From: Sphingomonas lycopersici | GTDB lineage: Bacteria; Pseudomonadota; Alphaproteobacteria; Sphingomonadales; Sphingomonadaceae | Assembly (NCBI RefSeq): GCF_026130605.1 | Contig: NZ_JANFAU010000010.1 | Span: forward strand, 62,001 to 126,000 | Length of the DNA stretch: 64,000 nt | Direction: 5' to 3' | In this document: in pieces, positions 15,961-24,977 of the stretch | Layout: each line of letters starts with the position of its first letter | Numbering within the stretch: the first letter of the stretch is position 1 | Program-made: the position numbers and the translations under genes | Notes under the pieces: generated by a model | What the model was told of the DNA's origin: nothing | Seen by the model: only the letters and a program-made list of their open reading frames with translations | Databases searched by the model: none

Positions 15961-17385
15961 TCAGGCAGGTTCGCCGACGATCGTCTTGATTTCCATGAAG
16001 TCGGTGAGACCGTATTTGCCGCCCTCGCGGCCGTTGCCCGATTGCTTGAACCCGCCGAACGCGGTGCCCGGGGTCGGCCCCCAGCTGTTGATCGTGACCA
16101 GCCCGGCGCGCAGCTTGCCGGCGATCTTCGCCGCCTCGGCCGGATCGCCCGAGATCGTCGCGGACAGGCCGTAATCGGTGTCGTTGGCCATCTCCACCGC
16201 CTGATCGCGATCGTCATAGGTGGTGATCGTCGCGACCGGACCGAAGGTTTCCTCGCGATAGATGCGCATTTCCGGGGTCACGTCGGCGAGCACGGTGGGC
16301 TTGATGAAATAGCCGGCGTTGCGCCCGTCCGGCCGCCCCGTGCCGCCGGTCACCAGCCGTGCGCCCTCGTCGAGCGCGGACTGGATCAGCGACTGGATCT
16401 TCTCGAACTGCGCCTTGTTGACCACCGGGCCGATATGCGCGCCCTGATCCTCGGGGTTGCCGACCACGGTCGCGTCCATGATCGCCTTGACCACCTCGGT
16501 CGCGGCCTCGGCCTGGCTCTTGTGGACGAGCAGCCGGGTGGGGGCGATGCAGCTCTGCCCGGTATTGGCGATCACCCCGGCGAGCGTCGGCGGCAGAACT
16601 TCCTCCAGCTTGGCGCCTTCGAGCACGAGGTTCGGCGCCTTGCCGCCGAGTTCCTGGTGGACGCGCTTGACCGTCGCGGCGGCGGCAGTGGCGACCGCGA
16701 CCCCGGCGCGGGTCGAGCCGGTGAAGCTCACCATGTCGACGCCCTTGTGCGCCGACAGCGCCGCGCCGACCCCCGGCCCGTCGCCGTTGACGAGGTTGAA
16801 CACCCCCGGCGGGACCCCGGCCTCGTCAAGGATCTCGGCGAAGATCATCGCGTTGGAGGGCGCTTCCTCGGAGGGCTTGAGGATCATCGTATTGCCCGCG
16901 GCAAGCGCCGGGGCGACCTTGGCGCAGATCTGGTTGAGCGGCCAGTTCCACGGGGTGATCATCGCCACCACGCCGACCGGCTCGTGCACGACGCGCGCGC
17001 TGCCGACCGTCTCGGAGAAGCTGAATTCGCGCAGCGCGGCGAGCGTGCCGATGAAATGGCCGAGACCGGCCGGCACCTGCGCCATTTGCGCGAAGGAGAT
17101 CGGCGCGCCCATTTCGCGGCTGGTCGCGGCGGCGAGTTCGGGGAGACGGGCCTTCATCCCGGCGATGATCTTTTCGAGGATCGCGGCGCGTTCCTCGATG
17201 CTCGATTGCGACCAGGCGGGGAAGGCCGCGCGCGCCGCGGCGACCGCCTTGTCGACATCGGCGGCGGTGCCCAAGGTGATCTCGGTGCAGGGCTGCTCGG
17301 TCGAGGGATCGATCACCTCGTGGCGTCGCCCGCCTTCGCTCTCCACCCATGCGCCATTGATATAATGCTTCAGGTAGCTTTGCAT
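15961..17385 (-). CDS. NAD(P)-dependent aldehyde dehydrogenase
   Basis: A 474-residue cytosolic dehydrogenase that oxidises an aldehyde to the acid. The cofactor-binding ITPWNWPL (143-150) and the KPSEEAP loop (170-176) are present, as are FTGSTRAG (221-228), general-base Glu245 (HQELGG) and nucleophile Cys279 (NTGQSCIAPTR). The C-terminal EETFGPV is also intact. The ATG at 17385 has GGAGAGG at a good distance and was preferred to one 15 bases upstream. The substrate is unknown. The divergent neighbour is a secreted beta-helix protein, with 195 bases between start codons that may hold both promoters. Confidence 0.93.
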   Translation of the reverse strand: MQSYLKHYINGAWVESEGGRRHEVIDPSTEQPCTEITLGTAADVDKAVAAARAAFPAWSQSSIEERAAILEKIIAGMKARLPELAAATSREMGAPISFAQMAQVPAGLGHFIGTLAALREFSFSETVGSARVVHEPVGVVAMITPWNWPLNQICAKVAPALAAGNTMILKPSEEAPSNAMIFAEILDEAGVPPGVFNLVNGDGPGVGAALSAHKGVDMVSFTGSTRAGVAVATAAAATVKRVHQELGGKAPNLVLEGAKLEEVLPPTLAGVIANTGQSCIAPTRLLVHKSQAEAATEVVKAIMDATVVGNPEDQGAHIGPVVNKAQFEKIQSLIQSALDEGARLVTGGTGRPDGRNAGYFIKPTVLADVTPEMRIYREETFGPVATITTYDDRDQAVEMANDTDYGLSATISGDPAEAAKIAGKLRAGLVTINSWGPTPGTAFGGFKQSGNGREGGKYGLTDFMEIKTIVGEPA

Positions 17386-17580
17386 GACAGGCCTCTCCAC
17401 TTTTGACGGATTCGGGGTTCGGGTATGGTCATGCGGCTTGGCAAATCCCGTTGCAACAGGAAACGCGATGACTGCAAACCGTACCGTGACGGGACGCCGC
17501 GGGCGTTAACCGCGAAAGCCTCTTTCCGTTCCGCGGCGGTTGCGCTCAAGAAGCCACGGTATGTCTGAGGGAATTTGCCG

Positions 17581-18501
17581 ATGCGCCGCCTGATCGCTCT
17601 CGCACTCATGTCGCTCGCCGCCCCGGCCGCCGCCGCGCCGTTCACGATCGTCGAGACGGGGGAGGGTTTCGTGCACCTCCAGGACGCACTGATGGCGAAG
17701 CGCGGGCAGGATTTCACCGTGCTGATCGCGCCCGGCGTCTATCGCGAATGTGCGATCCAGCAGGCGGGGCGCGTCACCTTCAAGGCGGCCGAGCCGGGCA
17801 CCGCGATCTTCGAGGGCGCGTGCGAGGGCAAGGCCGCGCTGGTGCTGCGCGGCGCGGGGTCGGTGGTCGACGGTCTCGTCTTCCGCAATATCCGCGTCGG
17901 CGACGGCAATGGCGCGGGGATCCGCATCGAGATCGGCGACCTAACGGTGCGCAACGCGATGTTCCTCGACAGCCAGGAAGGGATTCTCGGCGCGACCGGC
18001 GACGCGTCGCGCGTCATGATCGAGCGCTCGACCTTCTCCGGGCTCGGCCAGTGTGACGAGACCCCCGATTGCGCGCATTCGGTCTATCTCGCGAACACGG
18101 GCACGATCACGATCACCCATTCGCGGTTCGAGCGCGGGCGTGGCGGGCATTACGTCAAATTGCGCGCGCCGCGCGTCGCGATCGACGACAACAGCTTCGA
18201 CGACAGCCAGGGGCGCAAGACCAATTACGCGATCGACCTGCCCGAGGGCGGCACCGGCGAAATCCTGCGCAACACCTTCGTCCAGGGGCCGAACAAGGAG
18301 AATTGGACCGGGGTGATCGTCGTCTCGGCCGAGCAGCGCAAATATCCGGCCACCGGGCTGCGCGTCGCGGACAATATCGCGACGCTCGCGCCGGGGCAGA
18401 AGAACAGCCCGGCGTTCGTCGCCAACGTCAGCGGCGACCGGCTCGCGCTCGGCGCCAACCGGCTGGGGCCGGGGGTGCGGGCGTATGAGGAGCGGCACTG
18501 A
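17581..18501 (+). CDS. Secreted right-handed parallel beta-helix protein
   Basis: A 306-residue exported protein. Residues 1-19 (MRRLIALALMSLAAPAAAA) are a signal peptide. The mature part consists of short beta-strand repeats such as GAGIRIEIGDLTVRNAMF and GTITITHSRFERG, the pattern of the pectate-lyase-like right-handed beta-helix (DUF1565/NosD-like). Cysteines in RECAIQQ, EGACEGK and QCDETPDCAH could form disulphides. Its target might be a polysaccharide or a surface, but no catalytic triad can be assigned. The ATG at 17581 was preferred to a TTG six bases earlier. Confidence 0.8.
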   Translation: MRRLIALALMSLAAPAAAAPFTIVETGEGFVHLQDALMAKRGQDFTVLIAPGVYRECAIQQAGRVTFKAAEPGTAIFEGACEGKAALVLRGAGSVVDGLVFRNIRVGDGNGAGIRIEIGDLTVRNAMFLDSQEGILGATGDASRVMIERSTFSGLGQCDETPDCAHSVYLANTGTITITHSRFERGRGGHYVKLRAPRVAIDDNSFDDSQGRKTNYAIDLPEGGTGEILRNTFVQGPNKENWTGVIVVSAEQRKYPATGLRVADNIATLAPGQKNSPAFVANVSGDRLALGANRLGPGVRAYEERH

Positions 18502-18534
18502 TCGAAGGCTGCCCTTCCCTTCAGGAGAGGGGCT

Positions 18535-20133
18535 TTAAGCGGCGCGGATCATGTCGGCGGCTTTCTCCGCGATCATGATCGTCGGGGCATTGGTGTTCGA
18601 TCCCACCAATGTCGGCATCACCGAGGCGTCGACGACGCGCAGCCGCTCCAGCCCGCGCACCTTCAACTGCGCGTCGACCACCGCCATGCGATCGCCGTCG
18701 GCGCCCATCTTGCAGGTGCCGACCGGGTGATAGATCGTCTCGGCGGTGCGCCGCACCCAGGCGTCGATCTCGGCATCGCTGCGCACCTCCGCGCCCGGTG
18801 CGAGCTCGGCGTCGCGATACGGATCGAGCGCCGCCTGCGCCGCCACCTCGCGCCCGATCTTGACGCATTCGCGCATCACGCGGATGTCCTCGGGCTGGCT
18901 GAGGTAATTGGCGAAGATCAGCGGATCGGCGAGCGGGTCGTTCGACGCGATCGTCACCCGCCCGCGGCTTTCCGGGCGCAACTGGCAAAGATGGAAGGAG
19001 AAGCCGTCCTGCTTCACCTGCACCTTGCCGTGATCGCGCATGATCGCGAGCACGCCGTGGATCTGCACGTCGGGGCGCGACAGCCCGGCGCGCGAGCAGA
19101 GGAAGGCGCCGGATTCGAGGAATTGCTGGCGTCCGTAGCCGCTGCCGCGCAGCAGATATTCGAGCCCGACCTTGAGCTGGCGCAGCCCCTTGGTCGCCGA
19201 ATAAGCGGTGGTCAGCCCGTGGCAGCGCCAGTTCATGATGACATCGAGATGGTCCTGCAGATTCTCGCCGACCCCCGGCAGATCGTGGACCGCGCGGACC
19301 CCCGAATCCCGGAGCCGCGCCGGATCGCCCACGCCTGAAAGCTGGAGGATCTGCGGGCTCTGCACCGCGCCCGCGCACAGCAAGGCCTCACCCGCGACTT
19401 CGACCCGCGCCGGCCGGTTGCCGACGAGATAATCGACCGCGATCGCGCGGCCATGCTCGATCACCACCCGCGTGGTGCGCGCATTGGTGATCACCGTCAG
19501 GTTGGCGCGCCCGAGCGCGGGGTGGAGATAGGCCGCCGCCGCCGACCAGCGCCGGCCGTCGGCGATCGTCAGGTCATAATGACCGAAACCTTCCATCACC
19601 GCGCCGTTGAAGTCGGTCGTCACCGGATAGCCGGCCTGTCGCCCGGCCTCGACCAAAGCGTCATGAAACGGGCTGTCGCTCTCGCCGGCGGAGATTTTGA
19701 GCGGGCCGTCGGCGCCGTGGAGCCCGTCGCTCGGGCCGCGATGATGCCCCTCGAGCCGACGGAAATAGGGGAGCACGTCGTCCCATGACCAGCCGGCGAG
19801 GCCGAACTGGCGCCATTCGTCATAATCCTGCGGATGCCCGCGCATATAGATCATGCCGTTGATCGCCGAGGAGCCGCCCAATCCGCGCCCGCGCGGCCAC
19901 CACAAGCGGCGCTTGTCGAGATGCGGCTCGGGCTCGGTCCAGAAGCCCCAATTGTGCTTGCCCTTGGCCTTGATCAGCGTGCCGACCCCGGCGGGCATCC
20001 GCACCAGCATCTCCTTGTTCGCACCGCCGGCTTCGAGCAGGCAGACGCTGGCGGCGGGGTCCTCCGACAATCGCGCGGCGAGCGCGCACCCCGCGGAGCC
20101 GCCCCCGACGACGACATAATCATAGCCCGCCAC
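18535..20133 (-). CDS. GMC-family FAD oxidoreductase (choline dehydrogenase-like)
   Basis: A 532-residue flavoprotein that oxidises an alcohol. It has the N-terminal dinucleotide motif VVVGGGSAGC (residues 7-16), the GMC signature 1 region WWPRGRGLGGSSAINGM near 78-94, and signature 2 GAVQSPQILQLSGVG near 256-270. Towards the C-terminus are the catalytic-type His in YHPVGTCKMG and the Asn in VGSNTNAPT. The start codon is GTG. It faces the beta-helix gene tail to tail and follows the quinone oxidoreductase-like gene in the same direction with an 81-base gap containing a small hairpin. The substrate cannot be stated; choline is unlikely without bet genes nearby. Confidence 0.92.
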   Translation of the reverse strand: MAGYDYVVVGGGSAGCALAARLSEDPAASVCLLEAGGANKEMLVRMPAGVGTLIKAKGKHNWGFWTEPEPHLDKRRLWWPRGRGLGGSSAINGMIYMRGHPQDYDEWRQFGLAGWSWDDVLPYFRRLEGHHRGPSDGLHGADGPLKISAGESDSPFHDALVEAGRQAGYPVTTDFNGAVMEGFGHYDLTIADGRRWSAAAAYLHPALGRANLTVITNARTTRVVIEHGRAIAVDYLVGNRPARVEVAGEALLCAGAVQSPQILQLSGVGDPARLRDSGVRAVHDLPGVGENLQDHLDVIMNWRCHGLTTAYSATKGLRQLKVGLEYLLRGSGYGRQQFLESGAFLCSRAGLSRPDVQIHGVLAIMRDHGKVQVKQDGFSFHLCQLRPESRGRVTIASNDPLADPLIFANYLSQPEDIRVMRECVKIGREVAAQAALDPYRDAELAPGAEVRSDAEIDAWVRRTAETIYHPVGTCKMGADGDRMAVVDAQLKVRGLERLRVVDASVMPTLVGSNTNAPTIMIAEKAADMIRAA

Positions 20134-20171
20134 GCATCTCTCCCAATCTTTCAGCGCCTTACCCGTTTGCG

Positions 20172-20198
20172 GTCACGCCGGATCAAGTCCGGCATGAC
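20172..20198. repeat. Short REP-like hairpin
   Basis: GTCACGCCGGA and TCCGGCATGAC pair at 10 of 11 positions around the loop TCAAG. It lies between two genes of the same strand and is one of several GC-rich palindromes of the window. No T-run follows. Confidence 0.6.
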
Positions 20199-20214
20199 GA
20201 TGAAATGCAAGCTC

Positions 20215-21174
20215 TCACGGCACCAGCACCAGCTTCCCGATCATCCTGCTGTCACGCATCATCTCGAACGCCGCGCGCCAATCGTCGAGCGGCACTTCGG
20301 CATGAACATGGGGACGGATGCGCCCCTCCGCCGCCAGCCGCCAGATCGCGTCCTGATTTTCGCGGCCCTTGTCCGGGAACTGCCGGCCATATTCGCCCGC
20401 GCGCACGCCGATCACCGAAAAGCCCTTGATCAGCGGGATGTTGGTCGGGACGGTCGCGATCCGGCCGGAGGTGAAGCCGACCACCAGCAATCGTCCGCCG
20501 AACGCGATGCAGCGGGTCGATTCGTCGAACGTGTCGCCGCCGACCGGATCGTAGATCAGCTTCGCGCCGCCGCCGGTGATCTCCTTCACCCGCTCGCGGA
20601 AACCGGGCGTGGTGACGGCGGCGTCGACCGGATAGGTCGCGGCGACGGTCGCGAGCTTTTCGGCCGAACGCGAGGTCGCGATCACCCGGCAGCCGAGCGC
20701 CTTGGCGAGATCGACCGCCGCGAGCCCGACCCCGCCGGTCGCGCCGTGGATCAGCGCCCATTCGCCGGGCTGCGCCGCGCCGAGCCGGATCAGCGCGACA
20801 TAAGCGGTGAGATAGGCCGCGCCGACCCCGGCGGCCTCGGCATAAGACAGGTGGGCCGGCTTGGCGCGGACCGCATCGGCGTCGACCGAGACCAGTTCGG
20901 CGAACCCGCCGAGCCGCGTGCCGCACACCACCGCCGCGCCGGGCGCGAAGCCGTCGCCGGCGATCACCTCGCCCGCGATTTCCATGCCGGGGATGAAGGG
21001 GAGCGGCGGCTTGAGCTGATAGTCGCCGCGCGTCATGAGGAGATCGGGATAGTTGAGCGCGGCCGCCTTCACCCGGACCAGCACCTTGCCGGGGGCGGGC
21101 TGTGGCGCGGCGACATCGGAGAGCGCGGTGCCCGACAGATCGGGCGACAGCGCGGAGACGACCAGCGCTTTCAT
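20215..21174 (-). CDS. NADPH:quinone oxidoreductase-like medium-chain dehydrogenase
   Basis: A 319-residue zinc-free MDR enzyme of the QOR family, expected to reduce quinones or enones with NADPH. The catalytic-domain motif PFIPGMEIAGEV lies at about residues 59-70. The Rossmann loop HGATGGVGLAAVDLAKALG is at about 144-162, followed by the NADPH-binding SRSAEK. Zinc-ligand cysteines of alcohol dehydrogenases are absent. Length and order are complete. The partner substrate is unknown; similar genes often accompany acyl-CoA catabolism. Confidence 0.9.
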   Translation of the reverse strand: MKALVVSALSPDLSGTALSDVAAPQPAPGKVLVRVKAAALNYPDLLMTRGDYQLKPPLPFIPGMEIAGEVIAGDGFAPGAAVVCGTRLGGFAELVSVDADAVRAKPAHLSYAEAAGVGAAYLTAYVALIRLGAAQPGEWALIHGATGGVGLAAVDLAKALGCRVIATSRSAEKLATVAATYPVDAAVTTPGFRERVKEITGGGAKLIYDPVGGDTFDESTRCIAFGGRLLVVGFTSGRIATVPTNIPLIKGFSVIGVRAGEYGRQFPDKGRENQDAIWRLAAEGRIRPHVHAEVPLDDWRAAFEMMRDSRMIGKLVLVP

Positions 21175-21200
21175 ACGCCCGTCATCCCAACGTCTTCTCC

Positions 21201-21294
21201 GTCATTCCCGCGAAGGCGGGAATCCAGATGCGCCGCGGTTGCGACTCTTTCGGAGAGGCCTGGATGAATGGATTCCCGCCTTCGCGGGAATGAC
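21201..21294. repeat. Long inverted repeat made of two REP-like hairpins
   Basis: GTCATTCCCGCGAAGGCGGG (21201-21220) is repeated in reverse complement at 21275-21294. Each arm is itself a hairpin (CCCGCGAAGGCGGG type). A further short hairpin (GACCCCGGCTCAAGGCCGGGGT) follows at about 21337-21358. It lies between the TetR gene and the QOR-like gene. Confidence 0.75.
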
Positions 21295-21393
21295 GAGCGA
21301 GGGATTGGAATCTCTTGCCCCGCGCCTGCCTCCCGATGGACCCCGGCTCAAGGCCGGGGTGACGGGGGAGGGAGGCGGCGGCATATTCCATCC

Positions 21394-21963
21394 TTAACGC
21401 GCGATCATGATGTCGAGCAGCGAATCGAACAACGTGCTCATATCGAGCTGCGGCGCATGCACTTTGCCCAGCCCCAAGGTGATCAGCCCGTAAGCGCGGA
21501 TCTCCGCCTCGTGGCGGGTGAAGCCCGCGGTGACGAGATTGCGCGCGAGGAAATCGAGCAGCAGCGTATCGTGCCGCTCGACCGCCGCCTGCGCGCGCGG
21601 GTCGCTCTCCGCCCAGGCGCGCATCGCGATCCCCAGCCGCGAGGAGCCGCGCCGCCGCACCGTCTGCCCCAGCAGCCGGATGCGTTCGATCGGATCGGGC
21701 GAGGCGCGTTCGAGCGCGTCGATCAGATTACCCACCTGATCCTCAGCGAAATAACCCGCGAGCTGCCCCTGATAGTCATCGAAGTCTTTGAAATGATGAT
21801 AGAAGCTGCCGGTCGATACGCGCAACTCGTCGGCCAGCGGGCGCAGCTTGAGTGCCCTTAGCCCGCCGCGCCGCAACAGCGACTGCCCGGCTTCCAGCCA
21901 ATCGTGCGGGGTCAGGTCCTGCGTTCGCGTTGCGGTTTGACTTGCTGGCTGCACGCTTGACAT
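21394..21963 (-). CDS. TetR-family transcriptional regulator
   Basis: A 189-residue regulator, probably a repressor of the divergent thiolase and acyl-CoA ligase genes. The helix-turn-helix is LRALKLRPLADELRVSTGSFYHHF at about residues 38-61, with the typical TGSFYHHF recognition helix. The C-terminal domain is a variable ligand pocket that contains GIAMRAWAE and ends IMIAR. The start could instead be the ATG at 21975 (four more residues), which would place the codon inside the palindrome at 21973-21988. The ligand is likely an acyl-CoA or substrate acid, by analogy with other divergent TetR genes. Confidence 0.88.
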   Translation of the reverse strand: MSSVQPASQTATRTQDLTPHDWLEAGQSLLRRGGLRALKLRPLADELRVSTGSFYHHFKDFDDYQGQLAGYFAEDQVGNLIDALERASPDPIERIRLLGQTVRRRGSSRLGIAMRAWAESDPRAQAAVERHDTLLLDFLARNLVTAGFTRHEAEIRAYGLITLGLGKVHAPQLDMSTLFDSLLDIMIAR

Positions 21964-21972
21964 CCCCTGTAC

Positions 21973-21988
21973 CATAACCAAGGTTATG
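21973..21988. promoter_or_regulatory. Likely TetR operator
   Basis: CATAACCAAGGTTATG has 7-base perfect inverted arms around a central AA. It touches the 5' end of the TetR gene and lies about 72 bases before the divergent thiolase ATG, where one dimer could control both promoters. Confidence 0.6.
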
Positions 21989-22059
21989 CTGGAATCCGGC
22001 GCCGGTAAAGAGCCGTCGCGGTCACCCGATTCTCGCATCCGATTTCTGGAGAGGCATAA

Positions 22060-23313
22060 ATGGCAGACGCTTATATCATCGACGCCGTCCGTACCCCGCG
22101 CGGGATCGGCAAGCAGGGCAAGGGCGCGCTGGCCGATCTGCACCCGCAGCATCTCGCGGCGACGGTGCTCAAGGCGCTCAAGGAACGCAACAATCTCAAC
22201 ACCGCCGAGGTCGACGACATCATCTGGTCGACCTCCAGCCAGCGCGGCAAGCAGGGCGGCGACATGGGGCGGATGGCGGCGCTCGACGCGGGGTACGACG
22301 TCAAGGCGAGCGGGACGACGCTCGATCGCTTCTGCGGCGGCGGGATCACCGCGGTCAATTTCGCCGCGGCGCAGATCATGTCCGGGATGGAGGATCTGGT
22401 GATCGCCGGCGGCACCGAGATGATGAGCCTCACCGCCGCGATGGCGCAGGAGGATATGGAATCGGGCAAGCCGATGCTCGGGATGGGATCGGGCAACGAG
22501 CGGCTCGACCTGTCGCATCCGCAGAGCCACCAGGGGATTTGCGGCGACGCGATCGCCAGCATGGAGGGGATCACCCGCGAACAGCTCGATGCCGCGGGGC
22601 TGGAGAGCCAGCAGAAGGCGGCGGTGGCGATCGCCGAGGGGCGGTTCGACAAGTCGATCGTGCCGGTGGTCGACGATGCCGGCAACGTGATCCTCGCCAA
22701 GGACGAATATCCGCGTCCGCAGACCACCGCCGAGGGGCTTGCGAGCCTCAAGCCGTCGTTCGAGGCGCTGGCCGACATGCCGTACAACAATAAGGGCGAC
22801 ACCTTCCGCAAGCAGATCAACCGCAAATATCCCGATCTGGAGATCAAGCATTTCCACCACGCGGGCAATTCGAGCGGGGTGGTCGACGGTGCGGCGGCGG
22901 TGCTGCTCGCCTCCAAGGCCTATGCCGAGAAGCATGGGCTCAAGCCGCGCGCGCGGATCGTGGCGATGGCCAATATCGGCGACGATCCCACGCTGATGCT
23001 CAACGCCCCGGTCCCGGCGGCGAAGAAGGTGCTGGAGAAGGCGGGCCTCAAGAAAGAGGATATCGACCTGTGGGAGATCAACGAGGCGTTCGCCGTGGTC
23101 TCCGAAAAATTCATCCGCGATCTCGAGCTGCCGCGCGACAAGGTCAACGTCAACGGCGGGTCGATCGCGCTCGGCCACCCGATCGGCGCGACCGGCGCGA
23201 TCCTGATCGGGACGATCGTCGACGAGCTGGAGCGGCAGAACAAGCGCTACGGCCTCGTCACGATGTGCGCCGCGGGCGGAATGGCCCCGGCGATCATCGT
23301 CGAGCGGGTTTAA
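22060..23313 (+). CDS. Acetyl-CoA acetyltransferase (thiolase)
   Basis: A 417-residue thiolase of the degradative/lipid-transfer-like class, cleaving beta-ketoacyl-CoA with CoA. The nucleophile is Cys92 (DRFCGGG), His373 lies in ALGHPIGATG, and the second active-site Cys403 is in VTMCAAGG. Glu in WEINEAFAVV is also conserved. The ATG at 22060 is preceded by GGAGAGG. It is divergent from the TetR gene, and a hairpin follows its stop, so the two ligase genes downstream may have reduced read-through. It probably performs the last step of chain shortening for the acids activated by those ligases. Confidence 0.94.
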   Translation: MADAYIIDAVRTPRGIGKQGKGALADLHPQHLAATVLKALKERNNLNTAEVDDIIWSTSSQRGKQGGDMGRMAALDAGYDVKASGTTLDRFCGGGITAVNFAAAQIMSGMEDLVIAGGTEMMSLTAAMAQEDMESGKPMLGMGSGNERLDLSHPQSHQGICGDAIASMEGITREQLDAAGLESQQKAAVAIAEGRFDKSIVPVVDDAGNVILAKDEYPRPQTTAEGLASLKPSFEALADMPYNNKGDTFRKQINRKYPDLEIKHFHHAGNSSGVVDGAAAVLLASKAYAEKHGLKPRARIVAMANIGDDPTLMLNAPVPAAKKVLEKAGLKKEDIDLWEINEAFAVVSEKFIRDLELPRDKVNVNGGSIALGHPIGATGAILIGTIVDELERQNKRYGLVTMCAAGGMAPAIIVERV

Positions 23314-23320
23314 GCGTACA

Positions 23321-23347
23321 AAGCCCCTCCCTGAAGGGGAGGGGCTT
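23321..23347 (+). terminator. Hairpin after the thiolase gene
   Basis: AAGCCCCTCCC and GGGAGGGGCTT are perfect 11-base arms around TGAAG, eight bases after the stop codon. Only AAA follows, with no T-run on the plus strand, so it may attenuate rather than stop transcription, or it may be a REP unit. Confidence 0.5.
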
Positions 23348-23411
23348 AAACGAAGGGTATCGGCGCGAGCGGCGCATCGAGATGCCGCCGCGTCCTCGAA
23401 ACGGAGAGAGG

Positions 23412-24977
23412 ATGATGCTGCACCCGGTCGCGCATGCCAAAGCGACACCCGACAAGCCGGCCTATATCATGGCCGCGACCGGCGAGACGGTCACTTATGG
23501 CGAGCTCGATCGCCGCGCCAATCAGGGCGCGCATCTCATCCGGTCGCTGGGGTTGAAGCGCGGCGACGGCATCGCGCTGATGATGGACAATAATGCCCGC
23601 TATCTCGAAATCCTGTGGGCGGCCGAGCGCACCGGGGTCTATGTCACCTGCATCTCCTCCAAATTGCTCACCGACGAGGTCGAGTACATCATCCGCGACG
23701 GCGATTGCCGGGCGCTGATCGTCTCGCGCGCCTGCGCCGATTGCGCGGCGGCGCTGCTGCCACGGATCGGCGACCTGAATCGCTTCATGGTCGGCGGAAC
23801 CGCGGAGGGCTACGACAGCTATGAGGCGGCGCGCGATGCGCAGCCGGACATGCCGATCGCCGATCCCTCGCCGGGGCAGATCATGCTCTATTCCTCGGGC
23901 ACGACCGGACGGCCCAAGGGCGTACGCTTCCCGCTGCCGGCGGAGCCGTTCGGCGAGAATGTCTCGGCGCTCGTTCTGCTCGGGCAGGCGCTTTATTCCT
24001 GGACCCCCGATCTCGTCTATCTCAGCCCCGCGCCGATGTATCACGCCGCGCCGCTGCGCTGGTCGATGGCGGTGCACCAGATGGGCGGGACGGTGGTGGT
24101 CATGGACCGTTTCGACGCCGAACAGGCGCTGCGCTACATCGAGCAATATCGCATCACCCATGCGCAATGGGTGCCGACGCATTTCATCCGCATGTTGAAG
24201 CTGCCGCCCGAGCTGCGCGGTCAATATGACGTCTCGTCGCTCAAGGCGGTATGGCATGCCGCCGCGCCATGCCCGATCCCGGTCAAGCAGGCGATGATCG
24301 ACTGGTGGGGGCCGATCGTCGGCGAATATTATGCCGGCACCGAGGGCAACGGCTTCCACGCGATCCAGTCGGCGGAATGGCTGACGCACAAGGGTTCGGT
24401 CGGGCGCAACCTCACCACGATCACGCATATCTGCGACGAGGAGGGCAACGATCTGCCGCCGCGCAGCGAGGGAGCGATCTATTTCGAACAGCCCGACGGC
24501 GGGCGGGTCTTTTCCTATCACAACGACCCCGAAAAGACCGCCGACGGCACCAATCGCCACGGCTGGACGACGTTGGGCGACGTGGGGTGGCTCGATGAGG
24601 AGGGCTATCTCTATCTCACCGACCGGAAGAGCTTCATGATCATCTCGGGCGGGGTCAACATCTACCCGGCGGAGATCGAGAACCTCCTGGTCACCCACCC
24701 CAAGGTGGCGGACGTCGCGGTGATCGGCGCGCCGCACGAGGAAATGGGCGAGGAGGTGGTCGCGGTGGTCCAGCCGCGCGATATGGCCGACGCCGGCCCC
24801 GCGCTGGCGGCCGAGCTGACCGATTTCGCGCGCGCGCATCTGAGCCACGTCAAGACCCCGCGCCGGATCGATTTTCGCGCAGAGCTGCCGCGCCACGATA
24901 CGGGTAAGCTCTACAAGAGGCTGCTGCGCGACGAATATTGGGGCAAGAAACCCTTGGTCGAGGGGAGCGCGGCATGA
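23412..24977 (+). CDS. Acyl-CoA synthetase (AMP-forming), first of pair
   Basis: A 521-residue ligase that activates a carboxylic acid to its CoA thioester with ATP. It has the P-loop LYSSGTTGRPKGV (about 157-169), the A5-like EYYAGTEGNG, and the hinge region LTDRKSFMIISGGVNIYPAEIE. The C-terminal catalytic lysine is in PRHDTGKLYKR. The ATG at 23412 follows GGAGAGAGG. Its 3' end overlaps the next ligase by four bases (ATGA). Two different ligases in one operon suggest two acid substrates, for example a side chain and a ring-derived acid; that is inference. Confidence 0.92.
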   Translation: MMLHPVAHAKATPDKPAYIMAATGETVTYGELDRRANQGAHLIRSLGLKRGDGIALMMDNNARYLEILWAAERTGVYVTCISSKLLTDEVEYIIRDGDCRALIVSRACADCAAALLPRIGDLNRFMVGGTAEGYDSYEAARDAQPDMPIADPSPGQIMLYSSGTTGRPKGVRFPLPAEPFGENVSALVLLGQALYSWTPDLVYLSPAPMYHAAPLRWSMAVHQMGGTVVVMDRFDAEQALRYIEQYRITHAQWVPTHFIRMLKLPPELRGQYDVSSLKAVWHAAAPCPIPVKQAMIDWWGPIVGEYYAGTEGNGFHAIQSAEWLTHKGSVGRNLTTITHICDEEGNDLPPRSEGAIYFEQPDGGRVFSYHNDPEKTADGTNRHGWTTLGDVGWLDEEGYLYLTDRKSFMIISGGVNIYPAEIENLLVTHPKVADVAVIGAPHEEMGEEVVAVVQPRDMADAGPALAAELTDFARAHLSHVKTPRRIDFRAELPRHDTGKLYKRLLRDEYWGKKPLVEGSAA

